Positions 38,591 through 47,053 of a stretch of 64,000 nt of DNA are shown one piece after another. The notes under the pieces are model-generated. The model was given only the letters and a program-made list of their open reading frames with translations. It was not told where the DNA came from and ran no database searches. Each line of letters opens with the position of its first letter. The stretch's first letter is position 1. A program made the translations under genes and the position numbers. The DNA is from DATFVJ01 sp963851085 (GTDB taxonomy: Bacteria > Actinomycetota > Actinomycetes > Streptosporangiales > Streptosporangiaceae): contig CAWKNX010000004.1 in NCBI GenBank assembly GCA_963851085.1, forward strand, positions 62,001-126,000, written 5' to 3'.

Positions 38591-39865
38591 TCAACTGTCG
38601 GCCAGTACCCGCACCCTGTTGCGCCCGGCGTTCTTGGCCTCGTACAGGGCGGCGTCCGCGGCCGCGAGCATGTCATCCAGATCGCGCCTCGAGCCAGCCA
38701 GCGTGGCGATGCCGATGGAGACTGTCACCTGCAACGGTGCCTGCGCCGCCGTTCCCTCGGTGACCGGGATGATGATCTCGGCGAGCTTCTCCCTGAGCCG
38801 TTCGGCGATACCCTTGACCTCATCCGCGCTGGTCTGTGGCAGCAGGATGACGAACTCCTCGCCGCCGAACCGGCCGACGATGTCGTAGTCGCGCAACAGT
38901 GCGGTCATCGCGCGGGCGATCCCCGCCAGCACGGCGTCTCCGGTCAGATGGCCGTACGTGTCGTTGACCATCTTGAAATGGTCGATGTCGGCGATCGCCA
39001 CCGCGAGCGGTGAACGCGTGCGGACTGCCCGCGTGATCTCGAGCCGGGCCTCCCGTTGCCAGGTGACGGAGTTGAGCAGCCCTGTCTTGCCGTCGATGCG
39101 CGACTCGTTGACCAGCTGGGCGTGCCGGTACGAACGGTGCAGCAGCACCACAAAGGGCAGCGCGAGAACCGCGAGGAACCAGGCAACGGACGTGATGACC
39201 GCGAGAACCACCGACGTGTTCAGCTCGGCCGCGTCGTTGAACAGCGCCTCACGGCAGAAGAGGAGTTTCGATATCACCGCAGAAGGGTCAGAACCCTTGA
39301 CCGCCGTCATTACCACGGAGTTGTTGATCGCCCACTGCAGCAGCCCGCACGCCGCTACGACCAGGGCCCAGGGCAGCCAGCGCAGACCCGGCCCGGGTGA
39401 CAGCCAGGCGGCCCGCGCGGCGAGGGAGTGGTACGCGACGGAGGCCGCGCCGAAGGAGAGCCCGAGTGCCGCGGTGGTGAACATGCGCCGGTGGACCAGC
39501 GTTCTGCGCACGCGCCAGTGGATGAATACCAGATTGGGGATCGGTGCGATGAGGCCGTAAATGGGGGGCAAGAGGATGGCGATCGGGAGCAGCCATGCCC
39601 CGTGGACATACTTGACGACGCCAGCAGGCTCGTCACCTGGCCCTCGCGTCAGCTCGATCGATGCGATGCTAAGAATGATCAGGAGCGCCCACAAGCCGAT
39701 ATCACGGGCCCGGACGGGCGTGAACACGGCCGCGGCGCCGATGATCGCCACGTACACGGCAATCAGCGCCACGACGAACCAGGACAGCCAGCGAGGCGAT
39801 TCCCATACAGCCCACTCGCCGATGCGAGCCAGCCCGTACCGACGCGGGCGGGCAGCTGTCCGCAT
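38591..39865 (-). CDS. Membrane-bound diguanylate cyclase (GGDEF)
   Basis: Sensor-like protein of 424 residues making c-di-GMP. The N-terminal 240 residues hold about seven membrane segments (for example WFVVALIAVYVAIIGAAAVF and VVLAVITSVAWFLAVLALPF), with no recognised ligand domain. The C-terminal GGDEF domain has SPLAVAIADIDHFKMVNDTYGH, the active site GRFGGEEF, and an allosteric I-site RDYD five residues before it, so product inhibition is expected. AAGGAG lies eight bases before ATG at 39865. No EAL phosphodiesterase is in the window. Confidence 0.94.
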   Translation of the reverse strand: MRTAARPRRYGLARIGEWAVWESPRWLSWFVVALIAVYVAIIGAAAVFTPVRARDIGLWALLIILSIASIELTRGPGDEPAGVVKYVHGAWLLPIAILLPPIYGLIAPIPNLVFIHWRVRRTLVHRRMFTTAALGLSFGAASVAYHSLAARAAWLSPGPGLRWLPWALVVAACGLLQWAINNSVVMTAVKGSDPSAVISKLLFCREALFNDAAELNTSVVLAVITSVAWFLAVLALPFVVLLHRSYRHAQLVNESRIDGKTGLLNSVTWQREARLEITRAVRTRSPLAVAIADIDHFKMVNDTYGHLTGDAVLAGIARAMTALLRDYDIVGRFGGEEFVILLPQTSADEVKGIAERLREKLAEIIIPVTEGTAAQAPLQVTVSIGIATLAGSRRDLDDMLAAADAALYEAKNAGRNRVRVLADS

Positions 39866-40155
39866 TCGCCGTCTCCTTGACAAGACCCAGATGTTTCGAA
39901 GATCGCAATCTATAGCATGACGTAAATAGACAAACTCATATTGTCACAGTCTCCAGCCCGGACGTGTCAAGCGCGGGTGCCACGCACCTGGCTGGGTAAC
40001 CTCCAAAATTAGGACATTTTCGACATTAAGTGCATCTCTGGCACGAGAGGCACCCACAGCGCCCGTCGCTGGCCAGCCTGCGGGCTGGCCAGCCCGGCGA
40101 CCTGGATGCAGCCGAAGGGGGGTTCGCGATGCGTACCACTGGCTGGAATTGATCA

Positions 40156-41358
40156 TTAGCGGCGCCTGTTGCCGAAGCTGACAATCAGTGCGCAGAACGT
40201 ACCGATGACGCCCGCCAGCGCGATCACGCTGGCCGGGGCAATGTGCTGTGCGGCGGCACCCGCCAGGATCATCGCCGCTCCCTGGCCCAGGTTCATTCCG
40301 CCCTGGGCCAGGCCGAACGCCTGGCTCCGCTGGCCAGGCGGTGCGGCGGCGACGAAGGCAGCATTCGCTGCTGTCTGAAAACAGGCGAGGAGACCACATA
40401 CCGTCAAGATCAGCAGCGTGGCCGGCAATCCGGGGCGCAGGGCCATCAGGACGAGCACCGCGCAGCAGGAAATGGCGAGCGGCCCCATCCAGCGCGCGCG
40501 GCCGGCCGGTGGCACCAGGCGGCTGAAGGCGATCATGCCGATCGAGGCGCCAAGCGCGCCGGCCGCCAGGATCAGGCCGACCGTCACGGGGCCGCCGTGC
40601 AGGGTCCGTGCCAGCGGAGTCGCCACGCCTTCAGGTACGTCATAGAAGGCGGCCAGCCAGCCGAGCAGCATCGGCAGGCGCAACGCCGGGGTGCGGAACA
40701 CGAGACGCGACCCGGCGGCGGCGTCTGCCAGCGGGGTGGGCCGGCGTCTGCCGCCGGTGGCCGCGGGCCGCCGGGCACGAACCCAGACGCGCACGAGCAG
40801 CGCGGATACCATGAACGTGGCCGCGTCTATGAGCAGCGTGGTCCGCGTGCCGAACACGCCGACGATGGCACCGCCAACGGCGAAGCCAATCACCTGCGCG
40901 AACAGGAAGGTGGTCTGGGTAACCGCGGTGCCGAGAACGTAACGGTCGCCCGGCAGGACGTCGGGGTAGGTCGCTGCCCTGGCCGACAGGAATGGCGCTC
41001 CGACCAAGGTCACGAAGAAAAGCAGCACGACCATCCCGGCCAAGGGCATCCCGGGCAGCACCATGATGACGACCAAGATCGCCCGGATCACGTCGCACGC
41101 GATCATGACGGCGCGGCGGGAGAACCGGTCGGCCAGCCCCGACAGGGTGAGACCACCGATGAACGAGGGGAACATGCTGCATGCGAACGTGATGGCGGCC
41201 AGCAACGCCGAACGTGTCCGGTCGTACACCAGGATCGTGAGGGCGACCCTGGCCAGCTGGTCGCCGGCCACTGACAGGACCTGGGCGAGCCAGAGCGCGC
41301 GGAACTCCGAGACAGCGAAGACATCGCGGAACGTCGCGCGCTCCGCGATGCGCTGCAC
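40156..41358 (-). CDS. MFS transporter
   Basis: Major facilitator of 400 residues with twelve predicted helices. The N-terminal signature FRALWLAQVLSVAGDQLARVALTILVYDRTRS resembles the MFS_3/enterobactin-exporter branch, and motif A is GLADRFSRRAVMI. Duplicated halves are joined by a loop ending TPLADAAAGSRLV. Drug or siderophore efflux is the usual role. A palindrome TGTCAT-N6-ATGACA lies about 30 bases upstream of the start, suggesting control by a repressor encoded elsewhere. Confidence 0.88.
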   Translation of the reverse strand: MQRIAERATFRDVFAVSEFRALWLAQVLSVAGDQLARVALTILVYDRTRSALLAAITFACSMFPSFIGGLTLSGLADRFSRRAVMIACDVIRAILVVIMVLPGMPLAGMVVLLFFVTLVGAPFLSARAATYPDVLPGDRYVLGTAVTQTTFLFAQVIGFAVGGAIVGVFGTRTTLLIDAATFMVSALLVRVWVRARRPAATGGRRRPTPLADAAAGSRLVFRTPALRLPMLLGWLAAFYDVPEGVATPLARTLHGGPVTVGLILAAGALGASIGMIAFSRLVPPAGRARWMGPLAISCCAVLVLMALRPGLPATLLILTVCGLLACFQTAANAAFVAAAPPGQRSQAFGLAQGGMNLGQGAAMILAGAAAQHIAPASVIALAGVIGTFCALIVSFGNRRR

Positions 41359-41386
41359 TCGGCGCCCCCAACTAGACGTAACCTCT

Positions 41387-41404
41387 TGTCATTACCTGAT
41401 GACA
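41387..41404. promoter_or_regulatory. Palindromic operator upstream of MFS gene
   Basis: Perfect inverted repeat TGTCAT-TACCTG-ATGACA, 28-46 bases upstream of the MFS start and within an A/T-rich promoter region. The size suits a MarR/TetR/GntR-class repressor. Confidence 0.5.
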
Positions 41405-41520
41405 CACTGTGGCATACTACGAGTTTCCTTAGCAATAGGCCATTTATAGCCCCGGTGGTCCCGCCATACCCGTTGGCCAATCCCATGCGCTGGAGCGGCG
41501 CATCGTTCCTGGATAAATAA

Positions 41521-41536
41521 ATACCCTTCCGGGTAT
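41521..41536. promoter_or_regulatory. ATACCC-N4-GGGTAT palindrome (CsoR-like operator or terminator)
   Basis: Perfect inverted repeat ATACCC-TTCC-GGGTAT. The half site resembles operators of CsoR/RcnR metal repressors in actinobacteria. On the minus strand the stem is followed by TTTATTTAT, so it could equally be the terminator of the DUF3068 gene that ends 28 bases upstream. It is 163 bases before the MFS start. Confidence 0.4.
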
Positions 41537-41563
41537 ATGAGGCGACGGTTCGCCGAGGACGGG

Positions 41564-42598
41564 TCAGCCGCTGCGCGCCTGCTGATCTCCGGCACTGACT
41601 CCCGCGACCTCGGCCGCGGAAACCCGGTCCGCGAACTCCGCCGCGTGCCTGGCACCACGGCGGCGGCCGCCGTAGACGAGGAACGCGCCGATGGCGACGA
41701 GCGCGGCACCGGCGATGACGCCGCCCGCTGGCAGCGCGCCACGGACGAGGGCGAGTTCGCTCGACTGGCCACGGTAGTGGCGAACGGCGCTGGCCACGTC
41801 GGCTGGGTTCTGCTTGAGGTCGGCGGCGAAAACGAGGCGCGTGTGCTTGCCGTTGCGGGTCTGAAGTGACTGGCGGGTGTTCTCCTCGACCTTGACCGGC
41901 GCGCCGGTGACCGGGTCGACCCAGAAGGTCATCGTGGTCGCCTCAAGGCTGCGGACCGTGATCTGCGCCGGCCGCTGCGGCAGTCCCATGATGAACGTTG
42001 GCACCAGCCGCTTGCCGATCTGCGACGTGGGCAGCACCTGAACGTACTTGTAGACCCGCATTCCGTCGATGGCTGTCTGGCCCGCATAGGCCGCGGGCAC
42101 CGGCCTGCGCACGTCCGAATCGAAGACCTCGTAGGTGGTCTTGCGGGCAGAGAAGGGGAACTTGAAGCCAAGACCGGACTCACGCAGGTGGGAGTCGCCG
42201 GCGACGTTGGCCCCGCAGCAGTTCACGAGCAGCCCGGTGTGCCGGTCGAGTGCCAGCCGGGTCTGCACGAACTCGATCGGCGTCCCGTCGGCGGCCTTGA
42301 CGGCGAGGAACGTGTCGTATACCGCGGTGTCTCCCCTCGCGGCGCGCACGTCGCCGCGCAGCGTGCTCGTGGCGATGACGCGCTGCCCGGTCCTGGTCGC
42401 CACCGTCGCGGGATCGAAGAAGGTCGCGCCGCTCGCGTGCAGCGTCGTGACCACGTACCCGTTCAGCGGGAGCACCGCGACGTGGTGATACACGTAGGCA
42501 CGGAGCATGATCCCGGTGGCGAGCACGAAGGCGCCGAGCCAGGCAAGCACCAGCCCGGTCCGCCGGCGCAAGGAACCCGGGCCCATACGTTCAGCCAT
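41564..42598 (-). CDS. DUF3068 (PorA-family-like) membrane protein
   Basis: Protein of 344 residues. An N-terminal membrane helix (GLVLAWLGAFVLATGIMLRAY) precedes a large extracytoplasmic domain beginning VAVLPLNGYVVTTLHASGATFFDP and including LVNCCGANV and YEVFDSDVRRPVPAAY. A second helix near the end (AGGVIAGAALVAIGAFLVYGG) is followed by a cytoplasmic tail. This topology and the order of motifs fit the DUF3068 family of actinobacterial envelope proteins of unknown function. GGGAGG lies five bases before ATG at 42598. Confidence 0.85.
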   Translation of the reverse strand: MAERMGPGSLRRRTGLVLAWLGAFVLATGIMLRAYVYHHVAVLPLNGYVVTTLHASGATFFDPATVATRTGQRVIATSTLRGDVRAARGDTAVYDTFLAVKAADGTPIEFVQTRLALDRHTGLLVNCCGANVAGDSHLRESGLGFKFPFSARKTTYEVFDSDVRRPVPAAYAGQTAIDGMRVYKYVQVLPTSQIGKRLVPTFIMGLPQRPAQITVRSLEATTMTFWVDPVTGAPVKVEENTRQSLQTRNGKHTRLVFAADLKQNPADVASAVRHYRGQSSELALVRGALPAGGVIAGAALVAIGAFLVYGGRRRGARHAAEFADRVSAAEVAGVSAGDQQARSG

Positions 42599-42679
42599 TG
42601 CGGCCTCCCTCGCTGTGACCGGAAACATAGGGGCCCGCGCGGGCCGGCACAAGGCCTTCGCGCAGCTTCGTTGCGATCC

Positions 42680-42702
42680 ATACAACCGCGGCGCCGTTGT
42701 AT
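42680..42702. promoter_or_regulatory. Palindrome in the DUF3068/sirtuin divergent region
   Basis: Perfect inverted repeat ATACAAC-N9-GTTGTAT, 82 bases upstream of the DUF3068 start and 184 upstream of the sirtuin gene. The dyad size fits a dimeric repressor such as TetR; the regulator is not in the window. Confidence 0.45.
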
Positions 42703-42885
42703 ATCGCCGGGACGTCATGCTTTTGCCCCTCCCGGCCACCCCTGCCGGGTGGCCCCCAGTTTGCCCCCGGCGGGTGATCATCAGCGACCCGGATGCGCAG
42801 GGCCGCGGTCGCGGTGGGAGAAACCGCAGGCCGCTGGCCGGGCGCAAACGTTGCGATCTGGCGATCGCGGCGTGAGTATCGAGCC

Positions 42886-43680
42886 ATGACCCCGGACGAC
42901 GGCACATTCATCACAGCGGCACCGGAGTGGGCGCGGGGTGTCCGCACCGTCACCGCACTCACCGGGGCTGGCATCTCCACCGATTCCGGCATCCCCGACT
43001 TCCGTGGCCCCCAGGGCCTGTGGACCAAGAACCCCGGCGCGGAGCGGATGTCGAAGTACCGGGACTACGTGGCGGACCCTGACGTGCGCCGCCGGTCCTG
43101 GCAGGCCCGGCGCACCCACCCCGCCTGGCGGGCCGAGCCCAACGCGGCTCACCACGCGCTCGCCGAGCTGAGCACATCGGGGATCGAGACGTGGGTGATC
43201 ACCCAGAACATCGACGGCCTGCATCAGAAGTGCGGCACACCCGCCGACCGCGTGCTCGAACTGCACGGGACGATTTTCGGCGCCGTATGTGTCGGCTGCG
43301 GAAAGAGGTCGGCGATGGCCGACGTGCTCGCGAGGGTTGAGGCCGGTGACAGCGACCCGGCGTGCGAAAAGTGCGGCGGGATCCTGAAGTCGGCCACGGT
43401 CATGTTCGGCGAGAACCTCGACCCCGAGGTTTTCAAGCGCGCCGTCGAGGTCGCAGGCGGTTGCGATCTGTTCCTCGCGATCGGCAGCACCCTCTCGGTC
43501 GAACCCGCGGCATCGCTGTGCGGCATCGCTGTCGAGGTGGGGGCCGCTGTCGTCATCGTCAACCGCGACCCGACCCCCTATGACCGCATCGCGAAGGCCA
43601 TCATCCGCGATCCCATCGGCGAGGCCCTGCCCCGCCTTGCCGCCCAGATCATCCGGGCGAACGGGGCGGCTGAGTGGTAA
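42886..43680 (+). CDS. Sir2-family NAD-dependent protein deacylase
   Basis: Sirtuin of 264 residues that removes acyl groups from lysine using NAD. The NAD motif is LTGAGISTDSGIPDFRG, the catalytic region VITQNIDGLHQKCG with the His in ELHGTIFGAVCVGCG, and zinc ligands are CVGC and CEKC. ATVMFGENLD and IGSTLSVEPAASL complete the fold. Absence of the sirtuin-5-type Tyr/Arg pair is suggested but not certain, so deacetylation is the default call. It is divergent from the DUF3068 gene. Confidence 0.94.
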   Translation: MTPDDGTFITAAPEWARGVRTVTALTGAGISTDSGIPDFRGPQGLWTKNPGAERMSKYRDYVADPDVRRRSWQARRTHPAWRAEPNAAHHALAELSTSGIETWVITQNIDGLHQKCGTPADRVLELHGTIFGAVCVGCGKRSAMADVLARVEAGDSDPACEKCGGILKSATVMFGENLDPEVFKRAVEVAGGCDLFLAIGSTLSVEPAASLCGIAVEVGAAVVIVNRDPTPYDRIAKAIIRDPIGEALPRLAAQIIRANGAAEW

Positions 43681-43721
43681 CCGCGCCCCGGGCGCGCCCC
43701 GCCCGGCGCCTGTCCGGCGCC

Positions 43722-43901
43722 AGTGGTCTGCAAGAAGAGTCTTCTTTGGCTCTGCGGGGTCCACGACAACGCCCAGGCAGGCACCTCGCGGCGTTGTCGT
43801 CGTCGCGCAGGAACCACTACGCGCTCCTCGAAGACCAGCAGGGCCTGGCGATCCACCCGCCTGGACCCCGTTCGCTCAAAGGAACCCCCTTACAGACCAC
43901 T
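43722..43901. repeat. 180-base element bounded by 12/13-base inverted repeats
   Basis: AGTGGTCTGCAAG at 43722-43734 is matched by its complement with one mismatch at 43890-43901 (TTACAGACCACT). Internal inverted pairs also occur, such as acgacaacgcc/ggcgttgtcgt near 43767-43803 and ggggtcca/tggacccc. The right end reaches the stop codon of the alcohol dehydrogenase gene. It looks like a non-autonomous mobile element or decayed insertion, but no target duplication was identified. Confidence 0.4.
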
Positions 43902-44898
43902 AGAAGGTGAGCACGGCGGCGCCGTTCACCCGGTCGGCGGCGAGGTCGACGAGCGCCCGGTCGGCCTCCTCGAAGGCATAGGGGGTGACCTCGACCCTGA
44001 TCCGCAACCGCTCGGCCAGCCGCAGGAACTCCTCGGCGTCGCCGCGCGTGTTAGCCGTGACGCTGCGCAGCTGACGTTCCTGGAACAGGTGGGTGTCATA
44101 GTTGAGCGGCGGGATGTCGGTCAGGTAGATCCCGGCGGTCGCCAATGTCCCGCCGCGGTCAAGCGCGGCGAGCGCGACGGGCACCAGGTCTCCGACTGGA
44201 GCGAACAGGATCGCCGAATCCAGCGGCTCGGGCGGCGGGTCATAGGAATCCTGCGCCGAGGTCGCGCCCAGGCCAAGCGCCAGCTCACGCGCCGCCTCAG
44301 CGCGGGTGAACACGTGGACCGCGGCGCCCTCCGCGAGGGCGATCTGCGCGGCCAGATGCGCTGAGCCGCCAAAACCCCAGATGCCGAGCCGGCCGGCCGG
44401 CGGCAGCTCCGCGCGCCGCAGCGCGCGATAGCCGATGATCCCCGCGCACAGCAGCGGCGCGAGCTCGGTGTCGCTGAACCCGCCCGGCAGCGGGTGCACG
44501 AACGCGTCAGCGGCGGCCACGTACTCGGCGTAACCGCCATTCAGGTCCCAGCCGGTGTAGACGGAGGCGGGGCACAGGTTCTCGCGGCCCCTGCGGCAGT
44601 AGGCGCACGAACCATCGGTCCCGGCCAGCCAGGCACCGCCGACCCGGTCGCCCACGCCGAACCTGGAGACACCCGGCCCTGCCGCCACCACCTCGCCGAC
44701 GATCTCGTGACCTGGAGTGACATCGGTCCCGTGCGGCGGCAGGTCACCCTCGGCCAGATGCAGGTCGGTGCGGCATACCCCGCACGCGAGCACCTTCAGC
44801 AGCAACTGGCCCGCGCCCGGCTGCGGCACCTCCCGCTCGACTAGTCGCAGCGGCCCGGCCGTGACGGGCCCGGGCTTGTGGACAACCCATGCACGCAT
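43900..44898 (-). CDS. Zinc-dependent alcohol dehydrogenase
   Basis: MDR-family dehydrogenase of 332 residues. The catalytic zinc site is ACGVCRTDLH with GHEIVGEV; the NAD-binding turn is IWGFGGSAHLAAQIAL. In the structural-zinc lobe, WLAGTDGSCAYCRRGRENLC has only three Cys; the first Cys of the usual four is Asp, which may still coordinate zinc or mean a weaker site. The rest resembles actinobacterial AdhA-type NAD(P) aldehyde/alcohol enzymes. The stop codon overlaps an inverted-repeat element. Confidence 0.9.
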   Translation of the reverse strand: MRAWVVHKPGPVTAGPLRLVEREVPQPGAGQLLLKVLACGVCRTDLHLAEGDLPPHGTDVTPGHEIVGEVVAAGPGVSRFGVGDRVGGAWLAGTDGSCAYCRRGRENLCPASVYTGWDLNGGYAEYVAAADAFVHPLPGGFSDTELAPLLCAGIIGYRALRRAELPPAGRLGIWGFGGSAHLAAQIALAEGAAVHVFTRAEAARELALGLGATSAQDSYDPPPEPLDSAILFAPVGDLVPVALAALDRGGTLATAGIYLTDIPPLNYDTHLFQERQLRSVTANTRGDAEEFLRLAERLRIRVEVTPYAFEEADRALVDLAADRVNGAAVLTF

Positions 44899-44932
44899 GA
44901 TCTAACGGTACGCCCGGCGCATCCGCCGATCA

Positions 44933-44968
44933 CCTCCCTACATGGCCCACCCTCCCTACATGGCCCAC
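44933..44968. repeat. 18-base direct tandem repeat
   Basis: Two exact tandem copies of cctccctacatggcccac, plus a third partial cctccc, upstream of the alcohol dehydrogenase gene and in the spacer before the deacetylase gene. Confidence 0.85.
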
Positions 44969-45157
44969 CCTCCCGTTGGGGGCGTTGCCCCACTGACGAT
45001 CTTGGCATGTTGTCAAGAGGGTCGCGAGGGGTGAATGACATTCTGTGGAACGGGTTGAGGGGTGTGGATATCTAGCCGTTCGGCTCCTGGAACGTGCCAG
45101 CTCAAGGCAGCGCTCCGGCCGGCCCGGCCGGGCGGTACCGGCCATAGGCTTTCTGGC

Positions 45158-46032
45158 ATGGGCGAGCCATGGACCTGGGACGAAGCCGCGGTACGGGAAG
45201 GTGTCGGGCGGATCAGGGCGGGCCGGTCGCTGGCGCCCGCGTCCTGGCCTGGCGGCATGCGGGCGGCGGTCGCGCTGTCGTTCGACTCCGACCACGAGAC
45301 GATCTGGCTGCGCGAGGGGACCGTCCACCCGGGAAAGCTGTCGCAGAGGCGAGTACGGCGCTCGTGCCGCCGTGCCGCGAATCCTCGCGCTGCTGCGCCG
45401 CCACGAGATCCCAGCATCGTTCTACGTGCCCGCGGTGTGCGCGTTACTGCGGCCGGCCGAGATCCGTGCGTACACCGACGGCGGCCACGAGGTCGCACTG
45501 CACGGCTGGATCCACGAGCGCAAAACCTCACTGCCGCCGGCGGCGGAGCGCGACCTGACCCTGCGGGCGGCGGATGCGCTGACCCGCGGCCGGTGTCGCG
45601 CCCGTAGGAATCCGGACGCCATCGTGGGATTTCAGCCCCGCGACGCTGCAGATCATCACCGAACTCGGGCTGCGGTACGACTCGTCGCTGATGGCAGACG
45701 ATGACCCGTACGAGATCGAGGCCGGGGGTACGCCCACGGGTATCGTCGAGATCCCGGTGGAGTGGATACGCGACGACGCGCCCTACTTCCCCGCGACCCG
45801 GCGCGGACCACCGTCCCGCCCCGCGACATCGCCATGATGTGGCGCGATGAGTTCGACCTCGCCTACGCCGAGGGCGGGCTGTTCCAGCTCACCATGCACC
45901 CGCACGTGATCGGGCACCGGTCGAGGATCGTCGCGCTCATCGACCTGATCGAGCACATCAAGAGCCACCGGAGCGTGTGGTTCGCCACTCAGCCGAGGTG
46001 GCACGCTATGTGGCCGCCGGCGCGGGCCTGTG
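45158..46032 (+). pseudogene. Polysaccharide deacetylase, PuuE-like (multiple frameshifts)
   Basis: NodB-fold hydrolase of about 290 residues. The metal motif is in AAVALSFDSDHETIWL near 45270. Frame breaks near 45345, 45600, 45805 and 45990 separate GEYGARAAVPRILALLRRHEIPASFYVP, GGHEVALHGWIHE, FSPATLQIITELGLRYDSSLMAD, RDIAMMWRDEFDLAYAEGGLFQLTMHPHVIG and EVARYVAAGAGL before TGA at 46030-46032. All motifs survive in order. The FDSDHET form and HPHVIGHRSR are typical of the PuuE/allantoinase-like branch, so the substrate could be a cyclic amide rather than chitin or peptidoglycan. Confidence 0.82.
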
Positions 46033-46052
46033 AGCCGGCGCTGAACCTGACC

Positions 46053-46475
46053 GTGGACGAGGCACGGCGGCGGCTCGGCGGCTCGCCGGTCGCGCGGCTT
46101 GCCACCGTGAGCTCGGTGCACGACGCGGCCAGGCCGCACATCGTGCCCTTCACCTTCGCCGTGGACGGCGACCGCATCGTCAGCGCGGTGGACGCCAAGC
46201 CGAAGACGACCCGCGCGCTCCAGCGGCTGCGCAACATCCAGGCGAGCCCGTGGGTCGCCGTGCTCGCCGACCACTACGCGGCCGACTGGGCACTGCTCTG
46301 GTGGGTGCGCGCGGACGGCCGCGCGGTGATCCTCGACGACCCGGGCGAGATGGCCGCGCCCCTGCGACTGCTTGCCCAGCGCTATCCGCAGTACGCAGAC
46401 AGCCCGCCGGCCGGGCCGGTGATCTCGATCCTGGTCGAAAGGTGGACCGGCTGGGCCGCCTCACCCGGCTCGTGA
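46053..46475 (+). CDS. F420-dependent PPOX-class oxidoreductase (TIGR03668-like)
   Basis: Split-barrel flavin/F420 protein of 140 residues. RLGGSPVARLATVSSVHDAARPHIVPFTFAVDG is the cofactor-binding start and IVSAVDAKPKTTRALQRLRNI follows; DHYAADWALLWWVRADGRAVI is characteristic of the TIGR03668 group, which are candidate F420-dependent reductases. GTG at 46053 is the likely start, 20 bases after the deacetylase stop; the frame reads open further upstream only because of the preceding frameshift. A second F420-type enzyme lies at 47.1 kb. Confidence 0.82.
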   Translation: MDEARRRLGGSPVARLATVSSVHDAARPHIVPFTFAVDGDRIVSAVDAKPKTTRALQRLRNIQASPWVAVLADHYAADWALLWWVRADGRAVILDDPGEMAAPLRLLAQRYPQYADSPPAGPVISILVERWTGWAASPGS

Positions 46476-46502
46476 CCCGCCGCCCGCGAACCGACGGCGG
46501 CT

Positions 46503-46624
46503 TTCATGATCGCGGTAAGTTTTCCGCACATACCGCCGAGAAGTTACCGCGATCATGAAGCCCGGCGCTGCCCGGGCCGCGGCCATCGCCCGGATCATGA
46601 TCCATGGCCCGTTGGGCACCGGAT
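46503..46624. repeat. Hairpin repeat family, copy D
   Basis: Perfect 16-base arms at 46503-46518 and 46544-46559 flank loop gttttccgcacataccgccgagaa-type sequence. The tail follows to 46624 in the same orientation as copy A. It begins 28 bases after the F420-oxidoreductase stop and continues, at 46632-46656, into tgtcaacgtgtacctcttgc, a module also adjoining copy E in inverted form. Confidence 0.92.
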
Positions 46625-46837
46625 AGCACGACTGTCAACGTGTACCTCTTGCCCTGTTTCAAGATCAGCTTCGGCCGACGGACGACCCCATCAATGGGCC
46701 ATTGATGGGGGCGATCACAGCACCCGATGGCCCGTTAGGCACCGGATCCGGCACCCTGCGGGCCATTCGTGTGCCAAGCCACAGTTGATCTCGATGTCCG
46801 ACGGGTCATCGTGCGGCTGGCGCCGCCGGCGGACTTA

Positions 46838-46882
46838 TGGATGTCCCGTTACGGTCGCGGGCGACCCGTAACGGGACATCCA
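46838..46882. repeat. Perfect 17-base inverted repeat
   Basis: TGGATGTCCCGTTACGG at 46838-46854 and its exact complement at 46866-46882 flank an 11-base loop. Longer-range arms TTCAAGATCAG (46658-46668) and CTGATCTTGAA (46889-46899) enclose it together with a second copy of the repeat tail (atggcccgttaggcaccgga near 46727). Nested repeats or a structured RNA are possible. Confidence 0.8.
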
Positions 46883-47053
46883 CGGCAACTGATCTTGAAG
46901 TGGGCTCGGTGGCACGCGTTGACAGGCGGGCATGGACCGCCCTACGGGACATCGATCAAGCTTCGCCCGGGCGTTCGGGCTCGGGTAGTTCGACAGTCTC
47001 CATTGTGCGGATGAGGAACCACGATCACGGGGGTGGTAGCCGGGCGGGCCCGG

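Larger units (their letters stand above)
46476..47053. other. 578-base convergent intergenic region of repeats
   Basis: The spacer between the F420-type oxidoreductase and the converging LLM gene is largely filled by hairpin copy D, a second partial tail and the palindrome at 46838-46882. Open frames crossing it derive from the repeat and lack coding character. Confidence 0.6.
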
